64,000 nt of DNA from Planctomycetota bacterium (GCA_003389325.1 QQVE01000018.1:1-64000); one strand, 5' to 3'. Counted from the first letter of the stretch, positions 16,228-25,712 are shown. Notes: a model not told the origin generated them from the letters alone. Program-made: numbers and translations.

Positions 16228-16256
16228 TTGCACCCGCTCGCTGCCCCGCCTAGAAT
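16228..16256 (+). promoter_or_regulatory. Sigma-70-type promoter for the Gfo/Idh/MocA gene
   Basis: TTGCAC (16228-16233), a 17-base spacer and TAGAAT (16251-16256). Predicted transcription start near 16263, giving a leader of about 67 bases before the ATG at 16330. Confidence 0.6.
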
Positions 16257-16329
16257 AGCACTCCAGTCCTGCACCACGCTGATCCACCCGCCATCCCTCC
16301 CCCTGCCCTGCTCTCAAGGAGTGTGCACG

Positions 16330-17637
16330 ATGCCAGGCCAGTCGACCCGACGCACGTTTCTCACCGCTTCTACCGCCACGTTGGCCGCCGCCGCACTGGC
16401 GAGGCGTTCTGCCGCTGCGCGCGGCGCGAACGACGCGCTTGTGGTGGGGCTGATCGGCTGCGGCGGACGCGGCACGCACGATGCCGGACTGTTTCGCGAT
16501 ACGCCGAACGTGAAGCTGGCGTACGTGGCCGACGTCGACGATGCCCGCCGCGGTCGGGCCGCCAAGTCGCTGGGGGTCGACGACGCTCATGCCGTGGACG
16601 ACATGCGGCGCATTCTGGACGACAAATCGGTCGATGCCGTGATCGTGGCCACGCCCGACCATTGGCATTCGCCCGCCTCGATCCTGGCCTGCGATGCCGG
16701 CAAGCACGTTTACGTGGAAAAGCCGATCTCGCACAATGTGCGCGAAGGCCGACTGCTGGTCGACGCGTCCCAGCGCAATCGCACGCACGTGCAGCACGGC
16801 ACCCAGTGCCGCAGCACGCCGATGATGATCGAGGCGGTGCAGATGCTCCGCGACGGGGCGATCGGCGACGTGCTGGTGGCCAAGTGCTGGAACATCCAGC
16901 GGCGGGGCTCCATCGGCCGCGGCGAGAACACCGATCCGCCGGCCGGCTTCGACTACGACAATTGGGTTGGCCCGGCCACGATGATCCCCTACCGCACCAA
17001 CCGCGTGCACAACCGCTGGACCTGGTGGTATCACTTCGGCACCGGCGACATGGGCAACGACGGCGTGCACGACATCGACTACACGCGGTGGGGCCTGGGC
17101 GTCGACACGCATCCGGCCAAGGTTTCGGCCGTTGGCGGCAAGCTGTTCTTCGACGACGACATGGAGTTTCCCGACACGCAGCAGGTCACCTTCGAGTATC
17201 CCGACGCCGCGGGCGGCCGCTCGAAAATGCTGGTGTACGAACAGCGTTTGTGGTCGACGAACTATCCGCACAATTGCGACAGCGGCGCCGAGTTCTACGG
17301 CACGAAGGGGCAGATGTTCCTCAGCCGCCGCGGCAAGATCGAACTGCTGGGCGAACGCAATCGCCGCGAGGAAGTGGCCATCGAGCCCGGCGGCCAGAAC
17401 GACGTGCTGCACGTCGCGAACTTCTGCGAGGCCATCCGCGGCGACAAGGCGCCCAACGCCGATGCCCTGAAGGGCCATTTCTCGACGAGCCTTTGCCACC
17501 TGGGCAATATCTCCACGCGGCTGGGCCGATCGCTCGCGTTCGATCCGACCAGCGAACAGATCAGCGGCGACGAGAAAGCCAACGCCTTGTTGCGGCGCGA
17601 ATACCGCGATCACTGGGGCACGCCCGCCAGCGCGTAG
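16330..17637 (+). CDS. Gfo/Idh/MocA family oxidoreductase, Tat-exported
   Basis: 435 aa. The ATG at 16330 has AAGGAG seven bases upstream. The N-terminus STRRTFLTASTATLAAAALA is a twin-arginine signal, so the enzyme is probably exported folded with its cofactor. LIGCGGRGTHD is the dinucleotide-binding loop and HVYVEKPISHN contains the conserved EKP lysine of the family. The C-terminal half has the usual alpha/beta substrate domain (MGNDGVHDIDYTRWGLG). Such proteins are greatly expanded in planctomycetes and act as NAD(P)-dependent dehydrogenases, often on sugars or inositols; the substrate cannot be read here. A long inverted repeat follows the stop codon. Confidence 0.9.
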   Translation: MPGQSTRRTFLTASTATLAAAALARRSAAARGANDALVVGLIGCGGRGTHDAGLFRDTPNVKLAYVADVDDARRGRAAKSLGVDDAHAVDDMRRILDDKSVDAVIVATPDHWHSPASILACDAGKHVYVEKPISHNVREGRLLVDASQRNRTHVQHGTQCRSTPMMIEAVQMLRDGAIGDVLVAKCWNIQRRGSIGRGENTDPPAGFDYDNWVGPATMIPYRTNRVHNRWTWWYHFGTGDMGNDGVHDIDYTRWGLGVDTHPAKVSAVGGKLFFDDDMEFPDTQQVTFEYPDAAGGRSKMLVYEQRLWSTNYPHNCDSGAEFYGTKGQMFLSRRGKIELLGERNRREEVAIEPGGQNDVLHVANFCEAIRGDKAPNADALKGHFSTSLCHLGNISTRLGRSLAFDPTSEQISGDEKANALLRREYRDHWGTPASA

Positions 17638-17674
17638 ATGCTGCCCCGTCTCATCCGATACCGCTACCGACACG

Positions 17675-17746
17675 AGCCCGAAGCGCGAGCGAGGGTTTTT
17701 CGTCTGCCGCACTCTAGCGCGGCGACCCTCGCTCGCGCTTCGGGCT
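17675..17746. repeat. Perfect 22-bp inverted repeat, dispersed hairpin family copy 1
   Basis: Arms at 17675-17696 and 17725-17746 are perfect reverse complements sharing the core CCCGAAGCGCGAGCGAGG. The 28-base loop holds a second stem, GCCGC (17706-17710) with GCGGC (17719-17723). It lies between convergent genes (Gfo/Idh stop at 17637, proline enzyme stop at 17784). No T-run follows either arm, so it is not a canonical intrinsic terminator, but it could stop or stabilise both transcripts. Confidence 0.9.
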
Positions 17747-17783
17747 GGTGTGTTGGGATCGGGTCCGCAATTTATTCAATCGC

Positions 17784-20700
17784 CTAGTCGCCGTCCGCGC
17801 CGGCGGTGGGGGCGAAGCCGCGGCGCATCGTGTTTTCGGTGATCGTGCGGGGGACGACGAACTGCAACAGGTAGTCGGGTCCGCCGGCCTTCGTGCCGAT
17901 GCCCGAGAGACGAAACCCGCCGAAAGGCTGCCGCCCGACCAAAGCGCCGGTGATGCCGCGGTTGAGATACAGGTTGCCGACCAACAGCTCGCGCCGCGCG
18001 CGTTCGAAGTTCTCCGGGCTGCGCGAAAAAATGCCCCCGGTCAGGGCATAGTCGGTGTCGTTGAAGATGCGGATGGCTTCGTCGAGATCGCCGGCTCGTA
18101 GCACGCCCAGCACGGGGCCGAAGATTTCTTCCTGGGCCAAACGCCCGTCGGCGGGGATCTCGGTGAAGATGTGCGGGCCGATATAGAAGCCCTCGCCGGC
18201 CAGTTCGCCGACGTCGACCGACAAGGCTTCGGTGCCGGTCTCGCGGCCGATCTTGATATAGTTGCGGATACGATCGAACGATTCCTGGTCGATCACCGCC
18301 GACACGCTCGACGCGGGATCTTCCGCGGGGCCGACCTTCAGGCTGCGGGTCGCCTCGATCAGCCGCTCGACGAACGTGTTGTAGACGGCATCCAGCACGA
18401 TGGCCCGGGAGCAGGCCGAGCACTTTTGCCCCTGGTAGCCGAAAGCGCTTTTGACGACGCCCAGCACGGCTTCGTCCAGATCGGCATCGTCGTCGACGAT
18501 GATGGCATTCTTGCCGCCCATCTCAGCGATCACGTGCTTGACGAACTTGAGCTTGCCGGAGGCCGACACCTCGGCCGCCTTGGCATTGATGGCCAGCCCT
18601 ACGGCGCGCGAACCGGTGAAGGCGATCGTGGCCACGCGCGGATGCTCGACCAGGGCGGCGCCGACCGTCTCGCCCTGCCCTGGCAGGTAGTTGGCCACGC
18701 CCGGTGGAAGCTCGATCTCGCGGAAGATCTCCATCAGCTTCGCGGCCACGACGCTGGACTGCTCGGCGGGCTTCATCACGACCGTGTTGCCCGTGGCCAG
18801 GGCCGCGGTGGTCATGCCGGTGAGAATGGCCAGCGGAAAGTTCCAGGGAGCGATCACCGCAGTGACGCCGCGCGGCGCGAACTCGAAGCGGTTCTCCTCG
18901 CCGGGAACGTCGACCCCCTGCGGACCCTCCAGTTCGATCGCTCCGGCGGCGTAGTATTCGCAGAAGTCGATGGCCTCGCACACGTCGCCGTCGGCCTCGC
19001 GCCACTCCTTGGCGCATTCGTAGACTTCCCAGGCGGCCAATTCAAAGCGGCGGCGGCGCATTACCTCGGCCGCGGCGCGCAAGTACTCGGCCCGCTTCTC
19101 GGCCCCCGCGGCCCACCACTCCGGCAGCGCGGCGGCAGCCACCTGCACCGCCGCGTCGGCCTGCTCGACGCTCGCGCTGCCGCACTGGCCGACCACGCGC
19201 TCTTTGTGGCAGGGGCAGATCGAAGTGATCCGCTCGGGCGTGGTCACGTCCTCGCCGCCGATCACGAGCGGATACTCCCCGCCGAGCTGTTGTTCGACTT
19301 GCTCGAGTGCCTCGCGCATCGCCTCGCGATTCTCTTCGCGGCTGAAATCGGCCGGCGGCTCGTTCTGATAGCTGGGGCTGAATTTCGACATGGTCACGGT
19401 TCCGTGCGAGGGAGGAGCAGGCGCTGCATTGCGCCGCTCCCGAGGATTCATCATCAGCTTCTCGACCGACACCTGCTCGGAAAAACTCGCGCGCAGGAAT
19501 GAATCGTTCGAGGTGTTTTCCAGCAGTCGCCGCACGAGATAGGCCATGCCCGGGATCAGCTCGCCGTAGGGCATGTAGATCCGCATGCGATAGCCCAGGT
19601 CGACCAGGGCCTGTTTCTCGGCGTCGGCCATGCCGTACAGCATTTGCAGTTCGAACTCTTCCTTGGAAATCTCCAACTCCTTGGCGACGGCCATGCCGTG
19701 CGCCAGCGAACGCAGGTTGTGGCTACCCAGCGCCGGGCGCAGATGCTCGCGGTTGAGCAGTGTGTAGCGCGTCAGCGCTTCGAAGTTGACGTCGGTTTCC
19801 CACTTGTTCTGAAACACCGGCACGGGCCAGCCCGTGGCCTGGGCGTGCACGGTTTCGTAGTCCCAGTAGGCTCCTTTGACGAGCCGCACCCAGACGGGCG
19901 TGCCGCGCTCGGCGGCCCAACCGCGCAGCATGGCCAGATCGGCGGCAGCGTCTTTCAGGTAGCACTGAATCACGATGCCCACATCGCGCGTTTGCCGGAA
20001 TTCCTCTTCGGCCAGCACGTGCTTGAACACCGCCAGCGTCAGGTCCTTCGTGCGGTACGACTCCATGTCGACGTTGATGAATGCCCGATGCCGCTCGGCC
20101 GTGCGCAACAGCGTGCGCAGCCGGGCGCCCGCACGGCGGATTGAGCCTTGTTGGTCGATCGGGTCGAACTGGCTGTCGAGCGCCGAGAGCTTGACCGAGA
20201 CGTTCACGCGCGGCAGCTCGTCCATGAAGGCCCGGTCGATCTGCGGCACCTCGGGCCAGCGATTGGCAACCGGGGCGATGTCTTCGATCAGGTTGACGTA
20301 GGCTTCGAGGTACTTTTCGGCTTCGGCTTCGCTGATGACGGCTTCGCCCAGGACGTCGAGCGTGAAGGCCCGGCGGAGCTTGCGTTCGCGCATCGCCGCG
20401 GCGAGCACTTCGTTGGCGTTGGTGCCGGCGATAAACCGCCGCGCGTGGCCCATCGCGTTGCGGCGTGCAGCGATGGCCAGCGCCCGGCCGGCAATCGAGT
20501 GGGGCGTGGCCACGGCCAGCCCCAGCCGGGCTGCCGAGGGGAGATGTTGCCGCACGTCATGAAAGTACTGGTGCAGGTGGCCCGTGACCGCCGCGCTGGT
20601 ATCGAGCATCGGCAGCACGTCGATGAAGCGGAACATCTGCACTTTGACCGACTCGTCCTGCATGGCCCAGGCCATGATCCGGTCGTCCCACCAGCGGCGC

Positions 20701-20810
20701 TCGAACATGCCCGGCTGGGCGTCGGTCGAATGCTCGAACAGGTAGCGGCCGATCTCTTGGGTCGACGCTTCGATCCGTTCGAGCTGTTTTTCGGTAAGGT
20801 CAGAGGCCAC
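17784..20810 (-). CDS. putA: Bifunctional proline dehydrogenase / L-glutamate gamma-semialdehyde dehydrogenase
   Basis: 1008 aa from a GTG at 20810. It oxidises proline to glutamate in two steps. Residues about 1-450 form the FAD-dependent proline dehydrogenase barrel; GYRMRIYMPYGELIPGMAYLVRRL is the conserved C-terminal part with the proline-binding YLxRRLxEN motif. Residues about 500-1008 form the aldehyde dehydrogenase, with EMGGKNAIIVDDDADLDEAV and GYQGQKCSACSRAI, the first cysteine (about 795) being the expected catalytic nucleophile. The length matches short PutA proteins that lack the ribbon-helix-helix DNA-binding domain, so it should not repress its own gene. Both active sites sit in one chain, allowing channelling of the semialdehyde. 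It is divergent from a serine hydrolase gene. Confidence 0.95.
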   Translation of the reverse strand: MASDLTEKQLERIEASTQEIGRYLFEHSTDAQPGMFERRWWDDRIMAWAMQDESVKVQMFRFIDVLPMLDTSAAVTGHLHQYFHDVRQHLPSAARLGLAVATPHSIAGRALAIAARRNAMGHARRFIAGTNANEVLAAAMRERKLRRAFTLDVLGEAVISEAEAEKYLEAYVNLIEDIAPVANRWPEVPQIDRAFMDELPRVNVSVKLSALDSQFDPIDQQGSIRRAGARLRTLLRTAERHRAFINVDMESYRTKDLTLAVFKHVLAEEEFRQTRDVGIVIQCYLKDAAADLAMLRGWAAERGTPVWVRLVKGAYWDYETVHAQATGWPVPVFQNKWETDVNFEALTRYTLLNREHLRPALGSHNLRSLAHGMAVAKELEISKEEFELQMLYGMADAEKQALVDLGYRMRIYMPYGELIPGMAYLVRRLLENTSNDSFLRASFSEQVSVEKLMMNPRERRNAAPAPPSHGTVTMSKFSPSYQNEPPADFSREENREAMREALEQVEQQLGGEYPLVIGGEDVTTPERITSICPCHKERVVGQCGSASVEQADAAVQVAAAALPEWWAAGAEKRAEYLRAAAEVMRRRRFELAAWEVYECAKEWREADGDVCEAIDFCEYYAAGAIELEGPQGVDVPGEENRFEFAPRGVTAVIAPWNFPLAILTGMTTAALATGNTVVMKPAEQSSVVAAKLMEIFREIELPPGVANYLPGQGETVGAALVEHPRVATIAFTGSRAVGLAINAKAAEVSASGKLKFVKHVIAEMGGKNAIIVDDDADLDEAVLGVVKSAFGYQGQKCSACSRAIVLDAVYNTFVERLIEATRSLKVGPAEDPASSVSAVIDQESFDRIRNYIKIGRETGTEALSVDVGELAGEGFYIGPHIFTEIPADGRLAQEEIFGPVLGVLRAGDLDEAIRIFNDTDYALTGGIFSRSPENFERARRELLVGNLYLNRGITGALVGRQPFGGFRLSGIGTKAGGPDYLLQFVVPRTITENTMRRGFAPTAGADGD

Positions 20811-20907
20811 GGTCGCTGGCGAAAGGGTTACAGGTGCCGAAGACAGGTGCAGCCAATTCTACGCGTGCCGGCCGCGTTGCCAAGAATCGGTGGCCGCAAG
20901 CGAATGC

Positions 20908-20937
20908 TTGGGCGATGGCCGTACGGATTGCTACAAT
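20908..20937 (+). promoter_or_regulatory. Candidate promoter for the serine hydrolase gene
   Basis: TTGGGC (20908-20913), 18 bases, TACAAT (20932-20937). The predicted transcript starts near 20944 and has a very short leader that still includes a GCGAGG ribosome-binding site before the ATG at 20959. Confidence 0.45.
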
Positions 20938-20958
20938 CGCGGGAGCGAGGAACTTGCC

Positions 20959-22110
20959 ATGGCTCGGAATTCCACAACCTGGGACTGGACGCTTTTGCTG
21001 GCAGCGGCTTGCCTCGTTGTCGGCGCCCCATCGCTCATCGCCGGCGAACCAGCCGAAGGGAAGCACGATGCCCGGCGCGACAAGCTGGCCGCGGCGCTGC
21101 TCGAGCAGATGGAACAGCACGGCGTCCCGGGCGTCGGCGTGGCCGTGTTCAACGACTACGCGATCGACTGGGCCGATGGCTACGGCGTGCTTGCGATCGA
21201 GAGCGACGCGGGCGTGACGCCCGAGACACGCTTTCAAGCGGCCTCGATCTCGAAGCCGGTGGCGGCCGCAGCGGCGCTCAAGCTGGCCGAGCAGGGCAAG
21301 CTGGACCTGGACGCGGAAGTGAACGACGTGCTCGCGTCGTGGAAAGTGCCGGAGGGGGCGAATATCGCCAAGATGCCGATCCAGGTCCGCCAGTTGCTCA
21401 GCCACACGGCCGGTTTGACCGTGCACGGCTTTCCCGGCTACGCGGTCGATGCCAAACGGCCCACGCTGATCGAGATTCTCGACGGCACGCCGCCGGCCAA
21501 CACGGGTCCGATCCGCCCGCTGATCAAGCCGGGCTACGCCTTCCGGTATTCGGGTGGCGGGTACACCGTGCTGCAACAGTTGCTGATCGACGTGACCGGT
21601 CAACCGTTTCCCGAGCTCATGCAGCAGGCGGTGCTCGGCCCGCTGGAGATGACCCACAGCACGTACGAGCAGCCGCTGCCGGCAGAGTGGGCTTCGCAAG
21701 CCGCCAGTGGGCATCGCCCGCAGAAGAAGCCCGTCGCAGGCAAGTGGCACATCTATCCGGAAATGGCCGCCGCCGGTTTGTGGACCACGCCGAGCGACCT
21801 GGCACGCTTTGCGATCGATTTGTCGCGCTGCCATGCCGGCGAGCAAGGCACGTTGCTTTCGCAACAGACTGCCGAGGAGATGCTCACCGCGGTGCGGGGC
21901 AATTACGGTTTGGGCTTGGCCGTACAGGGCGAGGGAGAGACGCTGCGGTTCAGCCACGGCGGGGCCAACGACGGCTTTCGTTGCTTGCTCATGGCCTATC
22001 CGGCAACGGGCCAGGGAATCGCGCTGATGACCAACAGCGACACGGGCGATCGGATTTTCACCGACATCCTCAAGCTCGCCGGCCAACTCTACGCGTGGCC
22101 AAAGCAGTAG
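20959..22110 (+). CDS. Secreted serine hydrolase, beta-lactamase/DD-peptidase family
   Basis: 383 aa, PF00144-type. The ATG at 20959 follows GCGAGG and opens a signal peptide (about residues 1-28), so the enzyme is periplasmic or secreted. ASISKPVA supplies the SxxK nucleophile and lysine; HGGANDGF is the third motif (HxG). The second motif, usually YSN or YAN, reads YSGGGY, so the asparagine is replaced by glycine. That may alter or lower activity compared with true class C enzymes. Such planctomycete proteins are mostly uncharacterised esterases or peptidases; antibiotic resistance should not be assumed. The 3' flank carries the second copy of the dispersed inverted repeat. Confidence 0.85.
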   Translation: MARNSTTWDWTLLLAAACLVVGAPSLIAGEPAEGKHDARRDKLAAALLEQMEQHGVPGVGVAVFNDYAIDWADGYGVLAIESDAGVTPETRFQAASISKPVAAAAALKLAEQGKLDLDAEVNDVLASWKVPEGANIAKMPIQVRQLLSHTAGLTVHGFPGYAVDAKRPTLIEILDGTPPANTGPIRPLIKPGYAFRYSGGGYTVLQQLLIDVTGQPFPELMQQAVLGPLEMTHSTYEQPLPAEWASQAASGHRPQKKPVAGKWHIYPEMAAAGLWTTPSDLARFAIDLSRCHAGEQGTLLSQQTAEEMLTAVRGNYGLGLAVQGEGETLRFSHGGANDGFRCLLMAYPATGQGIALMTNSDTGDRIFTDILKLAGQLYAWPKQ

Positions 22111-22120
22111 ACGCGACACG

Positions 22121-22257
22121 AGCCCAACGCGCAAGCGAGGTCGCCGAGGATGGCCCCGGGCAGAAGCCGGTGCTGTTTGTGTCCTGCACAACGGTCAGCA
22201 AGAGTCTTTGACCGCGCTGCAACGGCCGACGAGAAACCCTCGCTTGCACTTCGGGCT
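22121..22257. repeat. Imperfect inverted repeat, dispersed hairpin family copy 2
   Basis: Arms at 22121-22141 and 22236-22257 match the family seen at 17675-17746, with several mismatches (the left arm reads AGCCCAACGCGCAAGCGAGG). The loop is about 94 bases and has no recognisable gene. The element lies between the convergent serine hydrolase and amidohydrolase genes. Confidence 0.75.
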
Positions 22258-22280
22258 GGTATTGGTCGAGGCAGTCTTGG

Positions 22281-23510
22281 CTAGCGCTTGATGTCGCTGA
22301 CGACCTTGCCTTCGATGATGCAGCCGATGCAGTGGCTGGTGTACTCGAACGGGTCGCCGTCGTACAGCGCGACATCGCCGTCCTTGCCCACTTCGAGCGA
22401 GCCGACGCGATCGTCGATGCCGAGGATCTTGGCCGCGTCGATCGTGATCGTGCGCAAGGCTTCTTCGAACGTCAGGCCGTTGGCCGCGGCCAGCGCCGCC
22501 TCGAACAGCACGACCCGGGTCTTGGGCACGTACGATTCGTAGCCGCTTTGCAGAGCCACGGGAATGCCGGCGTGCACGAGCTTGGCGGGGGTCTCGAAGC
22601 TGAGATTCTCGCGCTCGCGAAACGCCCGCTGCATCGGCGGATGCACGATCACCGGCACGCCGGCGGCCTTGATGTCGTCGATCAGAAGATACGCCTCGCA
22701 GGCGCCGTCGAGCCAGATCGGAATGTCGAACTCTTCGGCCAGCCGCAGGGCGCTTGCGATATCGCGGGCCCGATCCACGGTGACCAACAGCGGCATCTCG
22801 CCGGCCAGGACCTTGCCCAGCGCTTCGAGCCGCAGATCGCGCGGCGGCGGGTCCTTCTCTTCGTCCTCGGCCGCCTTCTGCTTTTTGTCGGCGTACTCCC
22901 GGGCCTTGATCAATTGCTCGCGCAACATCGCCACGGCCTTGCCGCGGGTGCCCGGCGACTTGCCGCCGGTCTTGTGGGCATCGGTCGTCAGGGTGGTAGC
23001 GATGGCCTTGGAATCGACGATCACGGCATCGCTCACCGTGTCGCCATGCGTCTTGGCGATCAGCGTCTGGCCGGAGATCAACTCGCCGGGCGCGTGTCCG
23101 GCATGGACGGTCGTCACGCCGAACGAGCGAATCCAGTCGATCAGGGCCTCGTCGGCATTGTAGGCGTCGATGGCCCGCAGCTCGGGCTGGATCGGGGACG
23201 AGCTTTCCAGTTGGTCCTGGTCGTGATCGTAGTTGAAGATGCCCGCCAGCCCCACCGTGCTGTGGGCATCGACGAGCCCGGGCGTGACGACTTCGGCTTC
23301 GAGCACTTTGTAGCCCTCGGGCACGGCGATCTGGTCGGCACGGCCGATGGCCGAGATCTTGCCGTCCTGGATGACGACGATGCCGTCCTCGATCGGCGCG
23401 CCGGCCATCGTGTAAACCTTCCCCGCGTGCACGGCCACTTGGGCCGCGGCCAGCGGGGCCACGAGGCAGACGATCGCCAGCGAGAGCAGGCGAGTCTTCA
23501 ACCGTGTCAT
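22281..23510 (-). CDS. Secreted amidohydrolase-family protein with eroded metal site
   Basis: 409 aa. The ATG at 23510 overlaps the stop of the upstream amidohydrolase in ATGA and has GAGGTGG just before it, so the two are translationally linked. Signal peptide about residues 1-23. It is a paralogue of the upstream protein: both share an ELISGQT/HLISGQT segment, an AREYxDK segment and a C-terminal KILGIDDRVGSLEVGKDGD composite-domain motif. Where the partner has THSH, this protein has DAHST (H83, T85). Where the partner has HHHTHRH, it has VTVDRARD, and the HTDD aspartate region reads ALQSGYES. Most metal ligands of the superfamily are thus missing. It may be a non-catalytic partner or have changed chemistry. 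Confidence 0.85.
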   Translation of the reverse strand: MTRLKTRLLSLAIVCLVAPLAAAQVAVHAGKVYTMAGAPIEDGIVVIQDGKISAIGRADQIAVPEGYKVLEAEVVTPGLVDAHSTVGLAGIFNYDHDQDQLESSSPIQPELRAIDAYNADEALIDWIRSFGVTTVHAGHAPGELISGQTLIAKTHGDTVSDAVIVDSKAIATTLTTDAHKTGGKSPGTRGKAVAMLREQLIKAREYADKKQKAAEDEEKDPPPRDLRLEALGKVLAGEMPLLVTVDRARDIASALRLAEEFDIPIWLDGACEAYLLIDDIKAAGVPVIVHPPMQRAFRERENLSFETPAKLVHAGIPVALQSGYESYVPKTRVVLFEAALAAANGLTFEEALRTITIDAAKILGIDDRVGSLEVGKDGDVALYDGDPFEYTSHCIGCIIEGKVVSDIKR

Positions 23511-24850
23511 TTCCCACCTCCCAGCAGCTGGGCGTCGTCGAAGCAGCACATATAGGGATACTGGTCGTGGCCGGCGCCGTAGCCGCCCACGGCGTAGAGA
23601 TAATCTTTCGGGTCGCTGCGGTCAAAAACCTTGGTGCCGTCGACGTAGGTTTCCAGCGTCTTGCAGTAGACCGACAGCGGATCGCCTTCCAGGACGGCGA
23701 AGTCGGCATCCTTGCCCACGGTCAGCGAGCCGATGCGGTCGTCGAGATCGAGCATCTCGGCGCCTGCGAGCGTGAGCGCCCGCAGCGCTCCGGCCCGCGA
23801 CATGCCGGCCCGCACGGCCAGGGCGGCACTGCGGCGGAAGACGCGCGAGTCGGTGATCCAGTCGTCGGTATGAAAAGCGACGTTGACACCGGCCTCTTCC
23901 AGGATGGCACCCGTCTCGAAGCGGCAGTAGCGGGCTTCGAGCTTGCCGCCGGGCGAGTCGATCACGATCACCGAGCAGGGGGCCTTGGCGTCGGCAATCT
24001 CGTCGGCCACTTTCCAGCCGTCGCTCACGTGGTGCAGCACGACGGGGAACTGAAACTCCTTGCTCAGCCGCAACACGGTCATGATGTCGTCGTGGCGGTG
24101 CGTATGGTGGTGCACGATCCGCTTGCCCTGCATGGCCTCGACCAGTGCTTCGAGATTCAGGTCGCGGGGCGGCATCTTGGCCGCATCGCCTTCAGCACGG
24201 ACGATCTTGTCGTGGTACTCGCGAGCCTTGATGTACTGCTCGCGCACGAGATACGCGCTCTTGCCGCGCGTGCCGGGGAAGGGGGGATCGCGCATCGAGT
24301 TAGTGCCGTTGGCCATCTTCAGCCCGCCCAGCGGCTTGTCGTTGTCGCCGCGGATGAAGAACGCCTCGATCTTGGCCGGCTTGGGCTCGAGCCGCAGCTT
24401 GACGTAGACGGTTTGCCCGCTGATCAAGTGGCCCGATCCGGGCATGATGTTGAGCGTCGTAAGTCCGCCGGCCACGGCCCGCTTGAAGCCCGAGTCGTGT
24501 ACGTCGAGCGAGTCGTAGATGCGCACGCCGGGTTGGATGGGGCCGCTGCCGTCGGCTCCGCCCAGCGACCCGCTACCGCCGATGTGGCTGTGCGTGCAAA
24601 TCAGCCCGGGCATGATGACCTTGCCCTCGACGTCGATCTTTTCGGCGTCGGCCGGGATATCGACTTCGCCTTCAGCGCCGACGGCCGCGATCTTGCCGCC
24701 CTCGACAACCAGCACGCCTTTTTCAATCTCTTCGCCGTCGATGGGAATCAGCCGCGCACCGACGAAAGCACGCGGACGTTCATCGGCGGCTGCGGCGGGG
24801 ACGGCCAGGGCGAGAAACAGTATCAGCGGGGACAATCCATGGGGGCGCAT
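23507..24850 (-). CDS. Secreted amidohydrolase-family protein, metal ligands intact
   Basis: 447 aa. MRPHGLSPLILFLALAVPAAAA is a clear signal peptide, so the enzyme acts outside the cytoplasm. Superfamily ligands are visible: THSH (H87, H89), HHHTHRHDD in the middle, VVLHHVSDGW, and HTDDWITDSR with the late aspartate. Its C-terminal LDLDDRIGSLTVGKDADFAVL is the usual small beta-domain closing motif. Family members hydrolyse C-N or C-O bonds in amides, imides or cyclic compounds; the substrate cannot be predicted. It heads a two-gene unit with its degenerate paralogue, with a 4-bp ATGA overlap. Confidence 0.88.
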   Translation of the reverse strand: MRPHGLSPLILFLALAVPAAAADERPRAFVGARLIPIDGEEIEKGVLVVEGGKIAAVGAEGEVDIPADAEKIDVEGKVIMPGLICTHSHIGGSGSLGGADGSGPIQPGVRIYDSLDVHDSGFKRAVAGGLTTLNIMPGSGHLISGQTVYVKLRLEPKPAKIEAFFIRGDNDKPLGGLKMANGTNSMRDPPFPGTRGKSAYLVREQYIKAREYHDKIVRAEGDAAKMPPRDLNLEALVEAMQGKRIVHHHTHRHDDIMTVLRLSKEFQFPVVLHHVSDGWKVADEIADAKAPCSVIVIDSPGGKLEARYCRFETGAILEEAGVNVAFHTDDWITDSRVFRRSAALAVRAGMSRAGALRALTLAGAEMLDLDDRIGSLTVGKDADFAVLEGDPLSVYCKTLETYVDGTKVFDRSDPKDYLYAVGGYGAGHDQYPYMCCFDDAQLLGGGK

Positions 24851-25031
24851 CGCGAAATCCTGCTAGTTCGTGTTGCCAGAAGAGGTGGGATGGTTCTCAG
24901 TATAGTTGCCCGTGGGGCGACGGGCCACAATCGTTCGGCCGGCCCTTTCGCGGCAGGGCGGCTTAAGCGATGATAAGGTTCTGCTCCTGGCCCCGCCAAC
25001 CGTGCTGTCCCGTTTTGAAAGGCACCCGGCA

Positions 25032-25712
25032 ATGCAACTCTTGGTTTTTCGGCTCCTGGCCGTCTTGACGTTGGTTCTCGTCACGCGTACTTCGCTGTTG
25101 GCCGAAGAGTGGACCCCGCTGTTCGACGGCAAGTCGCTCGAGGGCTGGGAGCAGAAGGGCGGTAAGGCCAAGTATCGCGTCGAAGACGGCGCGATCGTCG
25201 GCACGAGCGTACCGAACACCAGCAACTCTTTTCTGTGCACGACCCAGGACTACGGCGACTTTATCCTCGAACTCGAGTTCAAGGTGCATCCCGATCTGAA
25301 CTCCGGCGTGCAGATTCGCAGCCAGTGCTTCGACGAGCCGACGGTCGTCGAATGGGACGGCCAGAAAAAAACCATCTCGGCCGGCCGCGTGCACGGTTAC
25401 CAGGTCGAGATCGATCCGAAAGCGCGTGCCTGGAGCGGCGGCATCTACGACGAAGGCCGTCGCGGCTGGCTCAACGATCTGAACGGCAACGATTCGGCGC
25501 GGCAGGCCTTCAAGCAGGGCGAGTGGAACAAGTTTCGCATCGAGTGCCGCGGCGATTCGATCAAAACGTGGATCAACGGCGTACCGGCGGCCGACTTGAA
25601 GGACGACATGACGCCCGAGGGCTTCATCGCCTTGCAGGTGCACGGCGTGGGGCCTGCGACCGACCCCCGCGAGGTGAGCTGGCGCGACATTCGCATTCAG
25701 GAACTCGATTAA
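25032..25712 (+). CDS. DUF1080 (3-keto-disaccharide hydrolase) domain protein
   Basis: 226 aa. The ATG at 25032 follows GAAAGG and opens a signal peptide (to about residue 24, [10 protein letters not shown]). [16 protein letters not shown] is the standard opening of the DUF1080 domain (PF06439), a concanavalin-like beta sandwich greatly expanded in planctomycetes. [20 protein letters not shown] and the closing [11 protein letters not shown]...[11 protein letters not shown] are also typical. Some members hydrolyse 3-keto-glycosides made by Gfo/Idh/MocA oxidoreductases, an attractive but unproven link to the oxidoreductase at 16330. It diverges from the amidohydrolase pair. Confidence 0.92.
   Translation: MQLLVFRLLAVLTLVLVTRTSLLAEEWTPLFDGKSLEGWEQKGGKAKYRVEDGAIVGTSVPNTSNSFLCTTQDYGDFILELEFKVHPDLNSGVQIRSQCFDEPTVVEWDGQKKTISAGRVHGYQVEIDPKARAWSGGIYDEGRRGWLNDLNGNDSARQAFKQGEWNKFRIECRGDSIKTWINGVPAADLKDDMTPEGFIALQVHGVGPATDPREVSWRDIRIQELD

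Noticed and set aside
17690-17700. GAGGGTTTTT read as an intrinsic terminator
   Set aside because: The T-run lies in the loop of the inverted repeat, before the right arm, not after a completed stem.
20148-20800. Long plus-strand frame opposite putA running toward the serine hydrolase
   Set aside because: Low-complexity Arg/His-rich shadow product, and the serine hydrolase uses a different frame with a signal peptide.
20959-22110. True beta-lactamase
   Set aside because: The middle motif lacks the YxN asparagine, and PF00144 members in such genomes are mostly esterases or peptidases.
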